Shown piece after piece: positions 12,840 to 38,724 of a DNA stretch of 64,000 nucleotides (positions within the stretch are counted from its first letter, which is position 1; each line of letters starts with the position of its first letter). This DNA is from Nymphaea colorata (lineage: Eukaryota > Streptophyta > Magnoliopsida > Nymphaeales > Nymphaeaceae). A model generated the notes under the pieces. It was not told where the DNA came from. It did no database searches and worked only from the letters and a program-made list of their open reading frames with translations. The stretch lies in assembly GCF_008831285.2 (NCBI RefSeq), contig NC_045146.1, positions 18,243,289 to 18,307,288 of the forward strand. Direction: 5' to 3'. A program made the position numbers and the translations under genes.

Positions 12840-15800
12840 ATGTTCTGCTGCTACGCCGGCATGTCCCTCTGCACCACCACCAGCACCGCTGCCGCCACCA
12901 CGGTTTTAAGGAGGGTGGTCAAGGTCTTTCCTGCTCTACGCAGCAGAAGAACCTACCAACCCGCCAAACTCATTATCGCGGCCCACTCGACTTCACCAGA
13001 CGTTGAATCTGCTGCTGCCACAAAGCGTTGGAAGCCTCTATGCCTCTACCACACGCAGGGACAGTGCACAATGGTCCGTGTTTTCTGTCACCCTTTCCGA
13101 CGTTGTCTCAGTTATCGATTTCGTCCTTCCCTATCTGTTGTTTCTCTTGTTTACTCTATAGCGTCAGATGGATTTGCAATTAACACCCGTTACGGTTTTC
13201 GTATTGTACTGATAGTTGCCCTTGTTCTTTTCCGAGTTTTTTTGTGCTTGAAAATTTGTTGATGCCGTTCGGAACAAAAGATCCATAGCTCACCCTCTAC
13301 TGCCCTCCATTTATTTATTGACACTGAGAGAGAGGGAGAGAACCAAGGATAAGCGTTGAAGCCTCTTCTTCCGCCATTATTTATCTTCTTGTCCTCCATT
13401 ATCCAATGTATGTTTAGGTCGCCATTTTTTATGTTATTGAGATCATCTTAATGCTCTGGCCAATAACTGACTCACTCGTCCGAATATTATCTTCGATTCG
13501 GCATTAAAATATCTCAACAGCCAGGACATATGGTGCCAAGCATAGCTTAAAAGAACTTTTAACTGTTACCACGCCGTTTCTACATATGAGATGTTCCAAT
13601 CATGTCCAAATCTTGACAATTATGATTTCACGAGATTTATCTCTGAAATAAGTTTAATAGAGAAACTCATGACCATGTTGGTTATTTTTTCATCTTTCTC
13701 GCTGCCAGAAAATTTTGAACAGTTTTTTTTTTTAATTTTATTTAAGTGTATTGTTTTCCATTATTTTTCTTCTTAACAAGGTGCATGCTACTATTTTAGT
13801 TCAGGCAAGTCTATACCTTTTCTCTTTGGGTACAGGTGAATGACGCTGCGCACCTTGAAAAATTCAATCACAATTTCTCAAATGAATTCCAAGTTGGTGC
13901 AAACGATGTAGAAAACTTGACTCCTCAGCACGTGGATTATTTCTTGGTACTTGACTTGGAAGGGAAAGTTGAGATTCTAGAGTTCCCTGTTGTAATGATT
14001 TGTGCAAAGACCATGGAGTTCGTTGATTCTTTCCACAGGTATATATTTTATTTTTAATAACATGTTTTATTATTAATAGTCATGTTCTCATTTTCCCTTT
14101 TGGGACATATGCGGAAAGAGAAAACGAAAGAAAATTGATGCTGTTATTGGGCGTACATGATTCGTGGCTTCTATTTTGAGAACTGACAGTTAAACCTTGT
14201 GATTGCGTAAAAAATATTTTGATATTGTGAAATTTTACTAAATATTTCTGATCTGATCACTGGAAAACTTCCTATCAACAGAAAGAGCCGGTAAAATTAG
14301 AGACCGCAGTGCCATGTTGTAATATAGAAGGGCAAGGGAGATGAGAATCTAGTAACAGGCCATTACCGGCTTCAACTCCTCAATGAAGCTTTTCCTCAGC
14401 CAATCATCTGTTGATATGGCAATCTATGGATCGACCTTCTCTGTACGTTTGTACATGGATTTTTGTCCTTGAGTCCTTTGTTTTTTCCTATCAAGAGAGA
14501 AAACACAAGGCAGCTACATCTCCCAATCAATATGGACAAAAAAATGACAGTACCAGAAATTTTTATCTTAAAAACAGTTTTGGTTCTTGCTTATTTGCTT
14601 CGTTCAGGTAGCACCTGTGTTGATGCTTGTATGGATTTAACACTATAAGACGTGCATTGCTTGTCAAGAAAGAATGACTGAGAATCTGAGATAATATTTG
14701 ATCACATGTTTGTGATGATGAAGATTTGTATTCGAAAAATGTCTGTTCTATCCATAGTTGCTTCTGAGTAGTGTCCAAAAATTTGTGCATACCTTTAGGG
14801 TAAGTTCAGATGCAGGTGGAAAAGTGGTTGTACCTTGCTCAAATTTGCTGATGAAAGATTTAGCATCTGTTTTTGCTTTTTTGGCTCAAAATTACTATGT
14901 AAGGTATGAATTTTGGGCTTGAAGCCTTCAACGAGATTGGTAGATAATTAAGTTGCACTGCTGTAACCAAAAGGTGTAATGAGTTTAAACCCTGCAGGGG
15001 TATGCCCTAAGCAGAAAAAGGAAATATAGGTAAAGCCTCAATTCCCGCTGTAATGGTTTCTGTTTCTCTAAATATGTTTCAGTGAGTTATTTTGGAATAT
15101 TTAATTGATCCAGTTGATTATGCATTGCTGAAAATGCTCTTGGAATTGGTAACCTTTTCTTGCTTTACAGACTTTTGAATGTTTTGTTCTTAACCCTCTC
15201 ATTTTGCTTTTCTATCTGAAGAACAGGTTTGTGAGGCCAACAAAAATGAGCGAGCAGAGGATAAATGAATATATTGAAGGAAAGTATGGGAAGCTAGGCA
15301 TTGAACGGTATATCCTCCTATTAATTGCATTGTGGAAATTTTGGTGTAGGCCCTTGTGTTTGTATTGCATTTATTTGCACTATAATAATCCAATTTGTTT
15401 TTGTCTCTTTTTGGAATAATTTACATTGTTGATTTAAAGTGAAAATGATGTGCAAAATATGATTGTGCATCTGATGGTATGATGGTGTGGTGTGAAGATG
15501 GTGACAAGAAAGAAAGAGAGGAGAAGGGGCAGTCTTGCCATACTCTCATGTGGGTCCAAAATTGTGGGAAAGTTTTGGGACATAAGCCTTCTATCTGTAG
15601 ACTAATTTACACAAGTTACTAGATTGCCAAATGCCATAAAATGTGCACAAAACAGCAAAGTGCCACTGCCTGCAACACATGCAATAATGAACATGCCATT
15701 AAGATGAGCCTGCACTTTAGGCTACTGATATTACATTCTTATTCTCTCAAGTTATGCATCCAAAGATGATTGGCGACTTTTTAGATATCTATCCTTGGAG

Positions 15801-18143
15801 TGGCCTTTTGTGAAGGATTAGCAAATTGACATTTTGAATTTACCTCACTTTTCTCTCTCTCACACAAAATTAACTAATATGTATACTATTATCTGTCATG
15901 GGAATTCTGTTTGCCACCAATGCCAAAGCACTTTCTTTACGAGGCCAAATAATTATTGGCCCTGTACTGAAACAAATGCATTTAGTGATCTCCCAATAGA
16001 TACCAGTGAAGTTGTTTCTGTCAAAGCTTTATAGGCTCTTTCTTTCTTGTTGTTACACATGCGCCTGCAAATTTATGTCAATGATCATAAAACATGGAAA
16101 AATCATGGCATCGTGTGTCTAGAATGTGACAACATGAAAGTTCTTTTACTTTAGTGTTGGAAATCATGTCTGGGTAACAAAGTTTTTGTGATGTAAAGCA
16201 TATTTTTATCTAAAAAATTTGTAGTTATTCAATATCTTTGGTTGTACATGCTGCATGGTTCACCTTCCCAAATGCATCCTGGATGTTTTTTCGGTCTTAC
16301 AGATAAGCTTTCCCAGTGAGCAAGCTAGTTCCACTGGTACTTGCAGTAAGGAGCTTCGGTCATTTTGAAACGCTCTAGCCAATCGGACGTCAGGGATATC
16401 TTCTATTTCATTTTTAATTTGGATAAGATGCTTTCCTGCAGTGTCTGGCATGATACGGCAGTACCTTTCAGGGAAGTGCTTCAAGACTTCGAGTTGTGGC
16501 TGGCACACCATTGTTTGTGGCAAAAGGAGCTGGGTGGATCTCTTCATCCTGCAGCATTTGTGACTTGGTAAGTTTAACCTGAATGATGAAATCAGTCATC
16601 AATTTCTTTTATGAGTTGCTGAATGTGTCGCATAAAACTGATTCCTTTGCTGGGTAGGGTTTCTTATAGGTGTGTACGACTTTAATTTTTATACAGTGTA
16701 ACATGCTTGTCGACACTACCTGCAATTTGTGCATTGAAGGTACAGCAAAATTAAACCCATATTTTAAACTTCATTGCCAAATCACCGACTGTCTAGAATA
16801 ATTTAAATGAGATTGCTCCATTTTTGGGCATTTGAGAGGAATTTAAGTTTCCTATAGGTAGGCTTGCCTCATATCCAGTTGATCCAAGTATTCTCACCAG
16901 TGAGAAAAATGTTCGCCTTGTACAGCATATCAACGTTATTATATTCTGTTATGGATGATAAATTTAAGATAATTCTAATAAATATAATATTTCATCTTCC
17001 AAGGAACTTTTTGTTGTGAATATTTCTCTTATTTTATGCGTAAACTGGGAGATGACCTCCACTGAACTTGAACCCTGGAACATTAAATTACGGTAAAGCA
17101 GTGCAGCCATCCAAGTGTCAATAGTCACCTTGTTCATGAGAGCCTTGCAGAAGGGACATTCATATCAAGTTCTATCACTGGCTCCCGCACAAAAAAAAAA
17201 AAAGAAGAATGAGTTTTTACTACTAGCAATAAAGAAAAAGTTTCACTTTTCTTTACATGCACTCTTTCTGTTTTTGTGTAATAACTTTTTGTCTAGGATC
17301 AGGAGAATTTTGATCATTACTACATGATCAGCTGGCCAATACTTTATCCCTTCTCCTCACTGCGCATGAGGATATAGAGGAGTAATCCACGTGAATCATA
17401 CGCACTTTCATAATTTAAAGGTAATAAAAGTTACACTTTTAGTCATACCATGTCTAACAGCAGCTGTGTGTTTTCCACACCAAAGTTGTACATATATTTG
17501 AAACAGACTTTTGCATTTGACAGCAGATGGAACTTTTGCTTTCCGCTTATGTGTCTGACCTTTGTGTTTTTTATTAAAGAGGATAATCCACTGCCGTGTT
17601 TTGTGATGAATAGTGGAAATTGGGACATAAAGACAAAAATTCCTCAACAGTGTACTGTCTCCGGTATTGAGGTGCCATCATATTTCAAAGAGTGGATCAA
17701 CCTGAAGGATGTCTATCTCAACTTCTACAGAAGAAGGGTACGTAGTGAACATTTGGGAGGAATAATCTGCCACTCATCATCTTTTTTGACGCAAAAGCAG
17801 ATGTTTATCCATTTCACTTCTCTCAATTTCTGCAATGCCACGTTAGGAATAGTTTGGATCATTGGTTCCCTTCTTCTATGGGAATATCTTACGCCTTACC
17901 TGAGCTCAGGTTTGAAGCATCTCTCTCTCTCTGATGTTTCAGGCCACCGGAATGATGACCATGATGAGGGAATTGGGCATCAGCATGCTGGGCAGCCACC
18001 ACTTAGGAATTGATGATGCAAAGAACATTGCAAGGGTATTACAGCGCATGCTTAGTGATGGTGCTCGATTGCAGATAACAGCAAGGAGGAGTCCCAACCA
18101 TCGTGGTGATGTGGAATTCTTTTTCAAGAACAGAATTAGATAG
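12840..18143 (+). CDS. ERL1: ERI1-like 3'-5' exoribonuclease (DEDDh), probably organellar
   Basis: Exons 12840-13073, 13836-14038, 15227-15307, 16442-16567, 17614-17737 and 17943-18143. All are GT-AG and in frame, giving 322 aa. Residues 1-50 are Ser/Thr/Arg-rich with few acids, resembling a plastid or mitochondrial transit peptide. A Cys/His-rich stretch (LCLYHTQGQCTM...H) precedes the exonuclease fold. DEDDh residues are present: Asp118 and Glu120 in FLVLDLEG, Asp219 in GNWDIKTK, and His276 with Asp281 in GSHHLGIDDAKNIA. FVRPTKMSE and WINLKDVYLNFY are further ERI1-family blocks. Arabidopsis ERL1 (At3g15140), the closest relative I recognise, trims chloroplast ribosomal RNA, and that role is inferred here. 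The first ATG is taken; Met8 is possible. It lies tail to tail with the peroxidase gene. Confidence 0.92.
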
Positions 18144-19556
18144 CAGAAGTTAAATCATCAGTAGAAGTTTTTTTGATGTAATTTTGATGACAATGTCATG
18201 ATTTGTAGTAACTTATTTGCCCATTCTAGAAGGACCACGACATGCATGCAAATGCATATGCTTATGCAGACTTCCGATCAGCACATCATGCGACACCCAT
18301 GCACGCAGACGCTGACCTGACAACACCAGCAATATTATGTGCGTCATGATTCATCAGCATGCTGCAACAAATACAACTGGCTAAAAGAACCTTCAAGTTG
18401 AGGAAACCTTTTCAAGCTCGTAAATATTAAATAGTTCTTCTGTCTGCACGAGTTTCTTTAGAAGCACATGTTTAGTGAGATTGGAAGAGAAGATAACTCC
18501 AATCATCTAATAAGTGATATTAAGGAATATCACGAAAATCAATAGGTGGTACTAAGGAAATTGCACCGCAAGTCGGTGGCTTTGGCTTTGAAGTTGCCCA
18601 ACAAATTCATTTCGATGAGGGTGAATGCTTTGCCCCACCATCTCCTTTTTAATCTTAAAGTTGACTTAAAAAAAATGTTTCTAAAGCCATGATTCTAAAA
18701 TTTGGCTTTATTCATTAATTGTCTAGCTTTGGGCACTTGGGCTGATCTTTACTGAACTAAAGCACTCCTGTCGCCGCATGTGGGTTTGCATTTTCACCAG
18801 TTGGGAACTGTAAAAGCTTGTGTTCGAGACTCTGCAAGTACCCTGCGAGTTGAGTTGTTCTCTTTTAATTTGACCATATAGATGTGATTTATACGGTTAA
18901 GTTGGTAATAACAAAAAAAGGATTTTTCTAATTATCAAAATGTTGACATTTCATGCCCATTGGTTCTTGCGGTCTTACAAGTTTCTCTAGCTTGAAACAT
19001 GGTTTTCCCTATTGTCCTTTTAAACTAATAAAAAGAGAAGCAGCTCCCATTTCGCTCAACGTAAACCAAATTTTAGCTAAACCTAACAGTCAAGAGTAGG
19101 CCCTTATTCGTTCGTCTGCAGACATTGGACCCATATCTAAAAAATACCAGAAAAATGAGGTGACCAGCTTTGGGTTTCCAGTAATGGCCTCCCACGTCCC
19201 AAGAACCTATAAAGATGTAACGTATCATGTTTATACTGCAAAATCTGCCCATAACAACTTAAAACATTGAAATTTTAGAAGCACCACCCGTACAGTCTTT
19301 ACTTACAATTGGTCCCAAACACTTTTAACAACAAATTCTTTTCACTTGTTCTACAAAGGAAAAAAAAAAAGATTCACTTACATCCAAACATTATTCAACA
19401 AATGGAGAAAAACAGTGAAAAGAGAACTGCATAAGGAGTTACACATGAGCAGACATTTTCTTTCTCTCGCTTTTCTTAATGGGTGGTAGCAAACCATATA
19501 ATCACACGCGGATCTCTACAAGAAAAGGGCAAGGCTCCTGTTGTCTCCTTCCTTCC
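18144..19556. other. Convergent intergenic region, 3' ends of exonuclease and peroxidase genes
   Basis: The region holds both 3' UTRs and AT-rich DNA. I see no coding sequence or clear repeat. Confidence 0.7.
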
Positions 19557-22500
19557 TCAGTTGGTGTTGACACAGCTGCACTTCTTCCTGATCTCGCCCT
19601 CGTCGGTGCCGGTGAGCACCTGGGTGTCGCCGAGATTCTCCATGGAAACGGCGAACTGGTGGAAGAAGAGCTTGTTGTTGGCGGCGAAGGAGGCGACAAG
19701 GGGCCTGGTCCTGGGGTCGGACTGCAGCAGCTGGTCGGAAAGAAGCAGGCCCATCCTCCTCTGCAGGTTGATGAAGTGGGCGTTATCGAACTTGTGCGGG
19801 GTGATGGGGTCGAAGTCGACCTTGGCGCCTCCCCACTTGCACTTCCTCTGCAGGAAGTTCAGGTAGCGGGGGTCGATGCTCGGGTCTGGCTTCCCCGTCC
19901 CCTCGAAGTCTCCGAGCCTGAACTTCACCTGGTCGCATGTCGCCTGCCCGATCGTATGAACACCTGATATGACACCAAACATGGGGATTTACTCACTCAC
20001 CATCACATCTCAATCCAAACAATAAACAACAATCATCACCGCCACCATTGTTCTTGTTCTTTTTCATCCGAATGAACCAAGGAGAAAAAGTGGGTGATCC
20101 TGAAATATCGTGGGGGAAGCAATAGAACCTTGTCTCATTTTGCTGCCCTTGGGAGATAATTGCCGGTTTAGAGTCGTGTTTGTGGGAAAAGTTTTCCCAA
20201 AGAACTCCGCTTTCGGGCTTCATGGTTCTGAATGAGAAGCAAAGGAGGCGGTTGGACTACTGCCCCTGATTTTGAATCCTTATGATTTGTGACCATGGAT
20301 TTAAGATCAGACTCTTCCTCTGATCTTAAATCATACATTTTCTATATATAAAAGAGTAAACTAAGGATTTTAAGTGTGGATTTTTATGTCATGTCAGGTT
20401 CAAAATTCTTAGTTTGGTGAACCATGAATTTTTACCGTCAAACTTTTGCCACATCAACATAAGCAAGTCATGTTAGATCTACATCAAATCCAATAATCAA
20501 ACACCCCCTAAGGCTCTTCATTTTTTCCGTTTCTCCTAAGATCAAGGGCTGCATTGGCTTGGGCAGGTGACGTTCACGGTTCACATAAATCAAACCAAGT
20601 GCTGGATTTTGACCAATCGCTGGTCCTAACCAGTATGCCAAGCTGGAAAGCCTCAACATCATCATAACATTCAATTGAATAAAGAGTTCTTCTGCATCGT
20701 ATAAACACACGGTGGTTTATAAAAAATTCAGATATAATTTTTGGATATAATTTAGGTTTACACCATCAGAAAAACATATCACTTAACTCCACTAGGGTGT
20801 AAGGATAAATTGTTTGGGAACTTCAATTCCATTAACAACTTATGAATCAATTTCGGACTCTACACTTTTTATCTTAAGTGCCAAGTCATCCATTAACATG
20901 TTTTGACCGATTGACAGCACAACCTGCTACTTTTCAGTCGCATCAATCCATCAACACGTTTTTGAGAGATTGACAATACAAACTGCTCCTTGTTTCAGGA
21001 GTTTACATCAATTATGTCTCATGAATCTATTAAAAAATTATGTTAAATTTATATTAACATAATTTCACAACAATATCTACAAGTTTATATAATGATAAAA
21101 GTCTCGTCAAAGACCAAACATCAAGTGTTCTGATGGGTATCTCATATATATATTGAGTGTTGCTGCTGCCAAACAACTATTTCATATAAAAGATATCTAT
21201 CACAACACTGCATGTTTTATCTGACTGGACATTATTGGCAATCTAGAAACTCGTAGATATTGTTATGAAACTACATTAACCAAGAACCTAATGATGATTT
21301 ACATTGCTAATCTACAGCATCAAGTGACATGATGTGCACTCCTTATCACGACTTAAGAACTGGCAACATCAGGCATGTGCCGCTCAGTCGCCGCTGTCAC
21401 GGTGTCACTTTTTCTAGTGATTGTGTAATATACTTCGTAGTAATTATTCATAAGCCATTGTTTTTTTTTTTTCAACTTTTTTCATCTGCAGCTAAACTGT
21501 CTCGGTGCAAATGTGCAACAAAAGGATCAAAATTTCAAACAAGGTGAACAGTTATACCTGAGAGAGTAACAAGGTCAAGAATGTTGAGTCCCAGCTCCTG
21601 ATAGAACTCAACGAGGTAAGTGACGTTTTCTCGGCCCACGGGTACGACCGCTGCTTCGCTAGCCACGGAGATATTGCCGTCCTTCCTACCATATTCCACC
21701 TCCCAGAAAGGTCCTCCAGTCTGCACCATCCAAGAAATATATTAAAAAAGATACTTTTTAACAATTAATTAAAAATGTATTTCTTTAGTACTGAAATGCT
21801 GTTTTAGAATTTCTCAAAATTGTTCAAGTGTCTAATTTATGAGTACCGCATCTGAATCAATGACTGAGTTGATCAAGAGAACGCAAGTATATTATACTAA
21901 TCCTGATTACCTAAAGAGATTAGTGAAAATTTTTAACGCATAATAAATTCCTGAAATTTGATACAAGAAATAGAGTCAACTTATGTAACTTGGCTTTTTG
22001 CATTATTTTAGAAATGTTAGCTTAAATAGCTTGGGTATAGTCAGACAAGCATTATTTTTTGTTAGGCGTAGTAAAAGAAGCTAATGCGAACTAACAAACA
22101 TGAAAATAACTTCAAATCTTTCAGTTTGAGTCACATTAAACTGGTATCTTTGATTAACGATTCAAAATAGCCAGTGCATTTATTCAAGAACAAAAGTTTT
22201 AACGTGATTACCACGTAATTTAGTAAAAATGGTGTTTTTTTATTATAAATGATGCCGTTTTTACCTCCACTCTGCAGAAGAAACCAAAATCTAAAAACCA
22301 TATTCATTTAGACTGTTTATATTCCTACCTTGGTTGTTGCTTCTCGGGCAGCAGCCGCCAATATATCGGCGCAGGAGACTATCCCGGGGCATGCCCTTTC
22401 AAGATCCTCTTTGATGTCATCTATCACTTGAAATCCTCTCAGGTTCCTGCTTTGAGGCGCTTCCCGCTCGCTTCCAGGATGACTCAAAAGGATTGAAGCA

Positions 22501-23031
22501 TCACAGCCCTGAAACAACAGCAGATTAATGAGGAAAGAACAAAAAATAAATTTTTTATCATATTTCAAAAAATGTTGTATTTTTTTCCTTTTTTTGGGCC
22601 AACATAGTTTCATATTTGAAAAGTATAAGTCCCACACGTTCTAAACGATATGATTCGACTTGAAAAAGATCTTTATCAGCAAAAGAGAGGCTTGTATAAA
22701 GAAAATAACATGAAACGCTTGTTTAAGTAGGGAGAGATAAAAATAAAGAGATTGGCTATAACAATCGACAGCAGAATGAAGAAAGCTTTGGCCTGTTCAG
22801 GAGTTCTACCCTGACGTAGCAGTCGTGGAAGTGGAGCTCGATGAGGCTGGCGGCAAGGGAGGGATCAGACTGCACCCAGGCCTTGACCCTCTTCTGAACG
22901 ATGGCCTCGAATTTGGGGCACTTCTTGTCGTAGAACCTGATGCCAAACTCCTCGGGCGGAATCTGGTGGTTCCTCGCTGCCACCAACGTGGAGCAGAAGA
23001 GAAGAAGAAGAAGAACAGCGCTCGTCCCCAT
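19557..23031 (-). CDS. Class III secretory peroxidase (peroxidase 7-like) with altered distal arginine
   Basis: Haem peroxidase of the secretory pathway/apoplast. Minus-strand exons: 23031-22810, 22508-22329, 21720-21558 and 19963-19557, the usual four-exon class III pattern, all GT-AG, 323 aa. Residues 1-19 are a signal peptide (Leu-rich core ending VAA). Distal motif HFHDC has catalytic His69; proximal His191 is in TLSGVHTIG. The eight structural cysteines can be placed (KKC, HDC, GCD, ACPG, SCAD, ATC, KCKW, KKC). RGFQVIDDIK, GRKDGNISVA and KPDPSIDPRYLNFL resemble peroxidase 7. Two active-site oddities: the invariant distal Arg (Arg38 in horseradish peroxidase) is Glu65 (ASLIELHFHDC, codon GAG), and the distal Asn position before RGF appears to be Gln (APQS). 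The frame is otherwise intact. It may bind haem yet have poor peroxidase activity. Confidence 0.95.
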
Positions 23032-23377
23032 TCCGGAAGAGGAGGAAGATAGTCGAGGTGGTGGCGGAAGACGGAAGGGGTGGAAGGTCAGAAGATGGAG
23101 GCCGCCAGCCGATGGCTTTTAACGTTGGTGGTGATCAAGAACGTGGATGGAGGATTTTATCTGTGGTGTGAGGAGGAGAGGCTGGGTTGGCAAACGTTCT
23201 TCGACGTGAACTGCACTACTCGGAGGACGTGAAGCCCTGTTTGCCCGTTCCTATTTCCCTCCTTCGTCATTCTTCTTTCATCTTCAATCTGTTTTTCTCT
23301 TCTTCCTTACTGTCTGCTTGTCAATGGTTGACACTTGACAGACTCCTTAGTTGCCCACCACTATTTGAAAGAAATAA

Positions 23378-23511
<134 letters not shown>

Positions 23512-23848
23512 CTGAAATGTTTCAGCCATCTTGAGCTTCGGCCAACACACTTATTGGTGTTGTTAAACACACTTCATGATGCAATGCATCAAACAGTGTA
23601 TCATTAAAGGCTGAAGAAACCTATAAATCCTATATATATTATAAATATGAGAACATTTAGATGAGACAAAAATCAGACCTACTAAAAATAATTATTAGGT
23701 GTTTTCTATGTATATGATCTTAAGAGTGATTTAATGTGGAACATGCATTAAGTTAGTCTTTTTTTACTTTAATAATGTTTTTTACAATAAAAAATAAAAT
23801 GCTCTTATAAAAAATTAAATCTTTTACAAAAACAACTTGAATTAAAAC

Positions 23849-23850
<2 letters not shown>

Positions 23851-23914
<64 letters not shown>
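23851..23914. repeat. (TA)n microsatellite, about 32 units
   Basis: Uninterrupted TA run read directly. Confidence 0.95.
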
Positions 23915-23917
<3 letters not shown>

Positions 23918-25207
23918 AGAGAGAAGAGATGGCATTTAATAATCGAAAAATAGTTCCTCAGGTTTTGTGGGGGGAGTTCCTAATTTGATTGATCTACCTA
24001 CAGACCAGATTGAGAACAATAATTTTTATCAATATCTAATAAAAGCACGCTTAGAGAAGTAAAAGCGTCCTCATGTTCGAATATTTTATATTTAGTTAGC
24101 TAAAATAGAACGTATGCCAGATAAAAGTAAGCGGTGACACACATTTTTTTTGGAACCGGAATGTGTGTATTGTTGCTTCAAAAGCTGATTGCATGTGGAA
24201 TACTTATTCAATTCTCGACAGTGGTCGTTACAGACAGTCTTTTTTTAGAAAAACCAGTACTTCTCGATCGTTTCTTTTTGAAGTAATGATTTTTGTTAGA
24301 CAGAGTATCCATATGCCACGCACAAAACTAAATCTTTCTGAAGAGGAAATAGCTTCTTGTGAGCACGGCGACTCGAGCTCGACCAAGAACTTGTCAGCTG
24401 GCGGCTCTCCGATCGAGTTGGTGCATTACCGGGTTGTGGCAGCTTCATTTTTCCAATATAAAATATATTTACATATGAATAAATATTTGTGTGTTTTTAG
24501 TTAACGTATCATGTAGCCAGGTAAATTGGTTCAACAAGACTCCGGACACTGATTACAACCATTCACTGTTCATCGTTGGGAACCATGACTGTGGCATATC
24601 AATACCTCCATACCTACAAGTCCCCACCATTTCGGCAAAAGCAGTTTGTTGAAGCTTGACAGTTGCCCAAACATAATGTATATAAGACATCTTAGCCCAA
24701 CGTTTTTATGCTGTTGGTCAAACCACAAAGCAAATACACTGGTTGTACCCAGAAGCGTGACCCAAAGGTGTTGCATTTCTCATTGTTGTCCTGCAACACC
24801 AGAAAACTGTAAAGTTCCACAGTACAAATTCGAGATTTTAACATTTCAAAGAGAAGTAGCATTGTTATATTAGAGTGTCTTCCTTTTACAGAGTTATGTT
24901 CCATAAAGAAACAAGGCATCATGGTTAAACACAAAAGTGTGCCAGCAGAGAACCAAAACTATCGACCACAAAATACTGCTGAAGCAGAGAGAAGCAAAAT
25001 CGCTGGAGCCATACCGCACCTCCACGGCTGACGACAAGGTCTCTCGTTTTGTATCTTAGGTAAAATTTCTTGCCCGTTTAAAAAATGCTCATAAATATGA
25101 ATGCCATTCCAATAGTAAAAACCTAGATGAAATATTTTATATCGTACAATTTTTCCAGCATAATTGCCATAATACTGTACACTATATGGCTGGAGAGGCT
25201 GCAAGTG

Positions 25208-37060
<11,853 letters not shown>

Positions 37061-38469
37061 CGTCGCTCCAACTCCTCCGCTCTCTCTCGCTTGGCGCGGC
37101 CACACATGAAGAGAGAGAGAAAGACAGGGTCTTATCTTTAGTGAACGTACGGTGCCGCCTCCTCGCGGACGCCATGGTAAGTTGAAGTAAATGACCGAAC
37201 TAACCTCAGACCATAGCAGACTACTTGGAAGTTCTAGAGAAATTTACATAAGAAGCCCCTATTTTATTACGGTTTTCAAAACTAGGCTTGTATTTTTTTA
37301 ATTTCTTCATACGAAGTTCTAGTTTTGCTGGTAACCGGTTCTTTCTGCTTACCTTAAATTAATTTTTAAATATTATCAAAATTTCCTTCTTAATTAAACG
37401 TGACGAGTTTTGTATTAGTGGAATTTTAGATGACATCATCCTCTAATTCAGTACTAGGTTTTATGAAAACCAAGTTTTTTAATGAGTTTTTAAAACTTTT
37501 TTTTGGTTTTATTGCACACATCCAAAACTTGGTATTTGAATAACTTAAAGGGAACCAAGTTTTTTTTTCACTCCTTTTTACAACAAAACTAGATTTTGTC
37601 AAAACTAAGAAAACCCAGTTTGGATGACACACAAACACTCTAAAAACCTGATTTTGATCGTTATTAAGTAAAAATTTATTTATTTTTACTGTTGCCCTTG
37701 CAACCATGAACTTATGGGGTGTTTGTTTACCTGAAATCTTAGATGTTGAGTGACATGCATGAGATTATTGAAGATCTCATATAGGAGGATTTGAAGTAAG
37801 ACCCTCCCCTATCCCCCTTTTCTGGAATTCAACTTCAAATATGAGGTTTTAACCATATGTAAAAATCTCAAATCCTCATTTCTACAAGGTAAAATGGATT
37901 CATATCACAAGGTATGAAAAGTGTAAATTTTCATGTGTTGAGATTAGGGCTTTAAAGGCATATTTGATTTTGCCTGAATCCGACCCGACCCAATTGAAAC
38001 CGAATGGCTTAACTTCAGTGCTTTCTTCAGTAATCATAAGTGGGTCTGGAGCGCTTTATGGGTCTGGTATACCAAAAATGAAAAACAAGTGAGTCTCATA
38101 GCCAATAAAAAAAATTTAAATTAAACTTTTGAGTTTTTCGGGCTCGAGATTTATTCGCACAAAGCATGTTATATGTTATGACAGTCCACCTGCGATGGTT
38201 TATTACAGAATTCGCTTTCTATTTATGTGTGACTCATGTTATTTTATTTCTTACCAAAAGTAAGGGGGAGTAGTAAGATAAATCATGTAATAAAATTGCT
38301 TAGAAATGTGAGGCATTTTGCTAATAATCACAAAATAGAACCCCTGAAACCAATTTTGCTTTTGTTCTCAGGTTTTCCCATACATTCCTACCTTACGCCT
38401 TACCCTTAACGGGTTGCCACATATTCGTTCCTAACATACTGCTATCACCAAGCCATTCCTTCCTTTAAA

Positions 38470-38724
38470 TAAGGCTCGGCAAGGGGCCCGGGCCCCAGCT
38501 CATCAGCTCGGGCCAGCCCGGTTCGGCTCGACGGGGCTCGATTTTGTTGGATTTATTTTTATTTCATTGAGTGATATATATTTTATTATTAAAAATATAT
38601 ATTATATTTTATATTTTAAAAAAATATTTTAATTAAATTGTGCCGAGCCTAAACTCAATTTTTGAATGTTGGACCGGCCAAGGCCGGTCTCTTATCTGAC
38701 CGAGCTGGGCCGACGCCAAGCCTA
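38470..38724. mobile_element. hAT-like MITE (255 bp) with imperfect 8-bp target duplication
   Basis: The left end TAAGGCTCGGC... mirrors the right end (reverse complement TAGGCTTGGCGTCGGCCCAG). GC-rich ends flank an AT-rich core. It is flanked by cctttaaa (38462-38469) and cctttgag (38725-38732), matching at 6 of 8 positions, as expected for an old hAT insertion. Confidence 0.6.

Noticed and set aside
19479..19967. 162-codon plus-strand frame at the peroxidase 3' exon
   Set aside because: It is antisense to the last peroxidase exon, which carries the conserved proximal-His region and cysteines.
20266..20513. Possible MITE ending in caaacaccccc upstream of peroxidase exon 4
   Set aside because: The right end resembles the element at 45724-46018, but I could not find a matching left terminus.
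24163..24504. 113-codon plus-strand frame between the peroxidase and FTSH11
   Set aside because: It has no recognisable domain, lies in AT-rich DNA, and shows no splice or codon pattern like the neighbouring genes.
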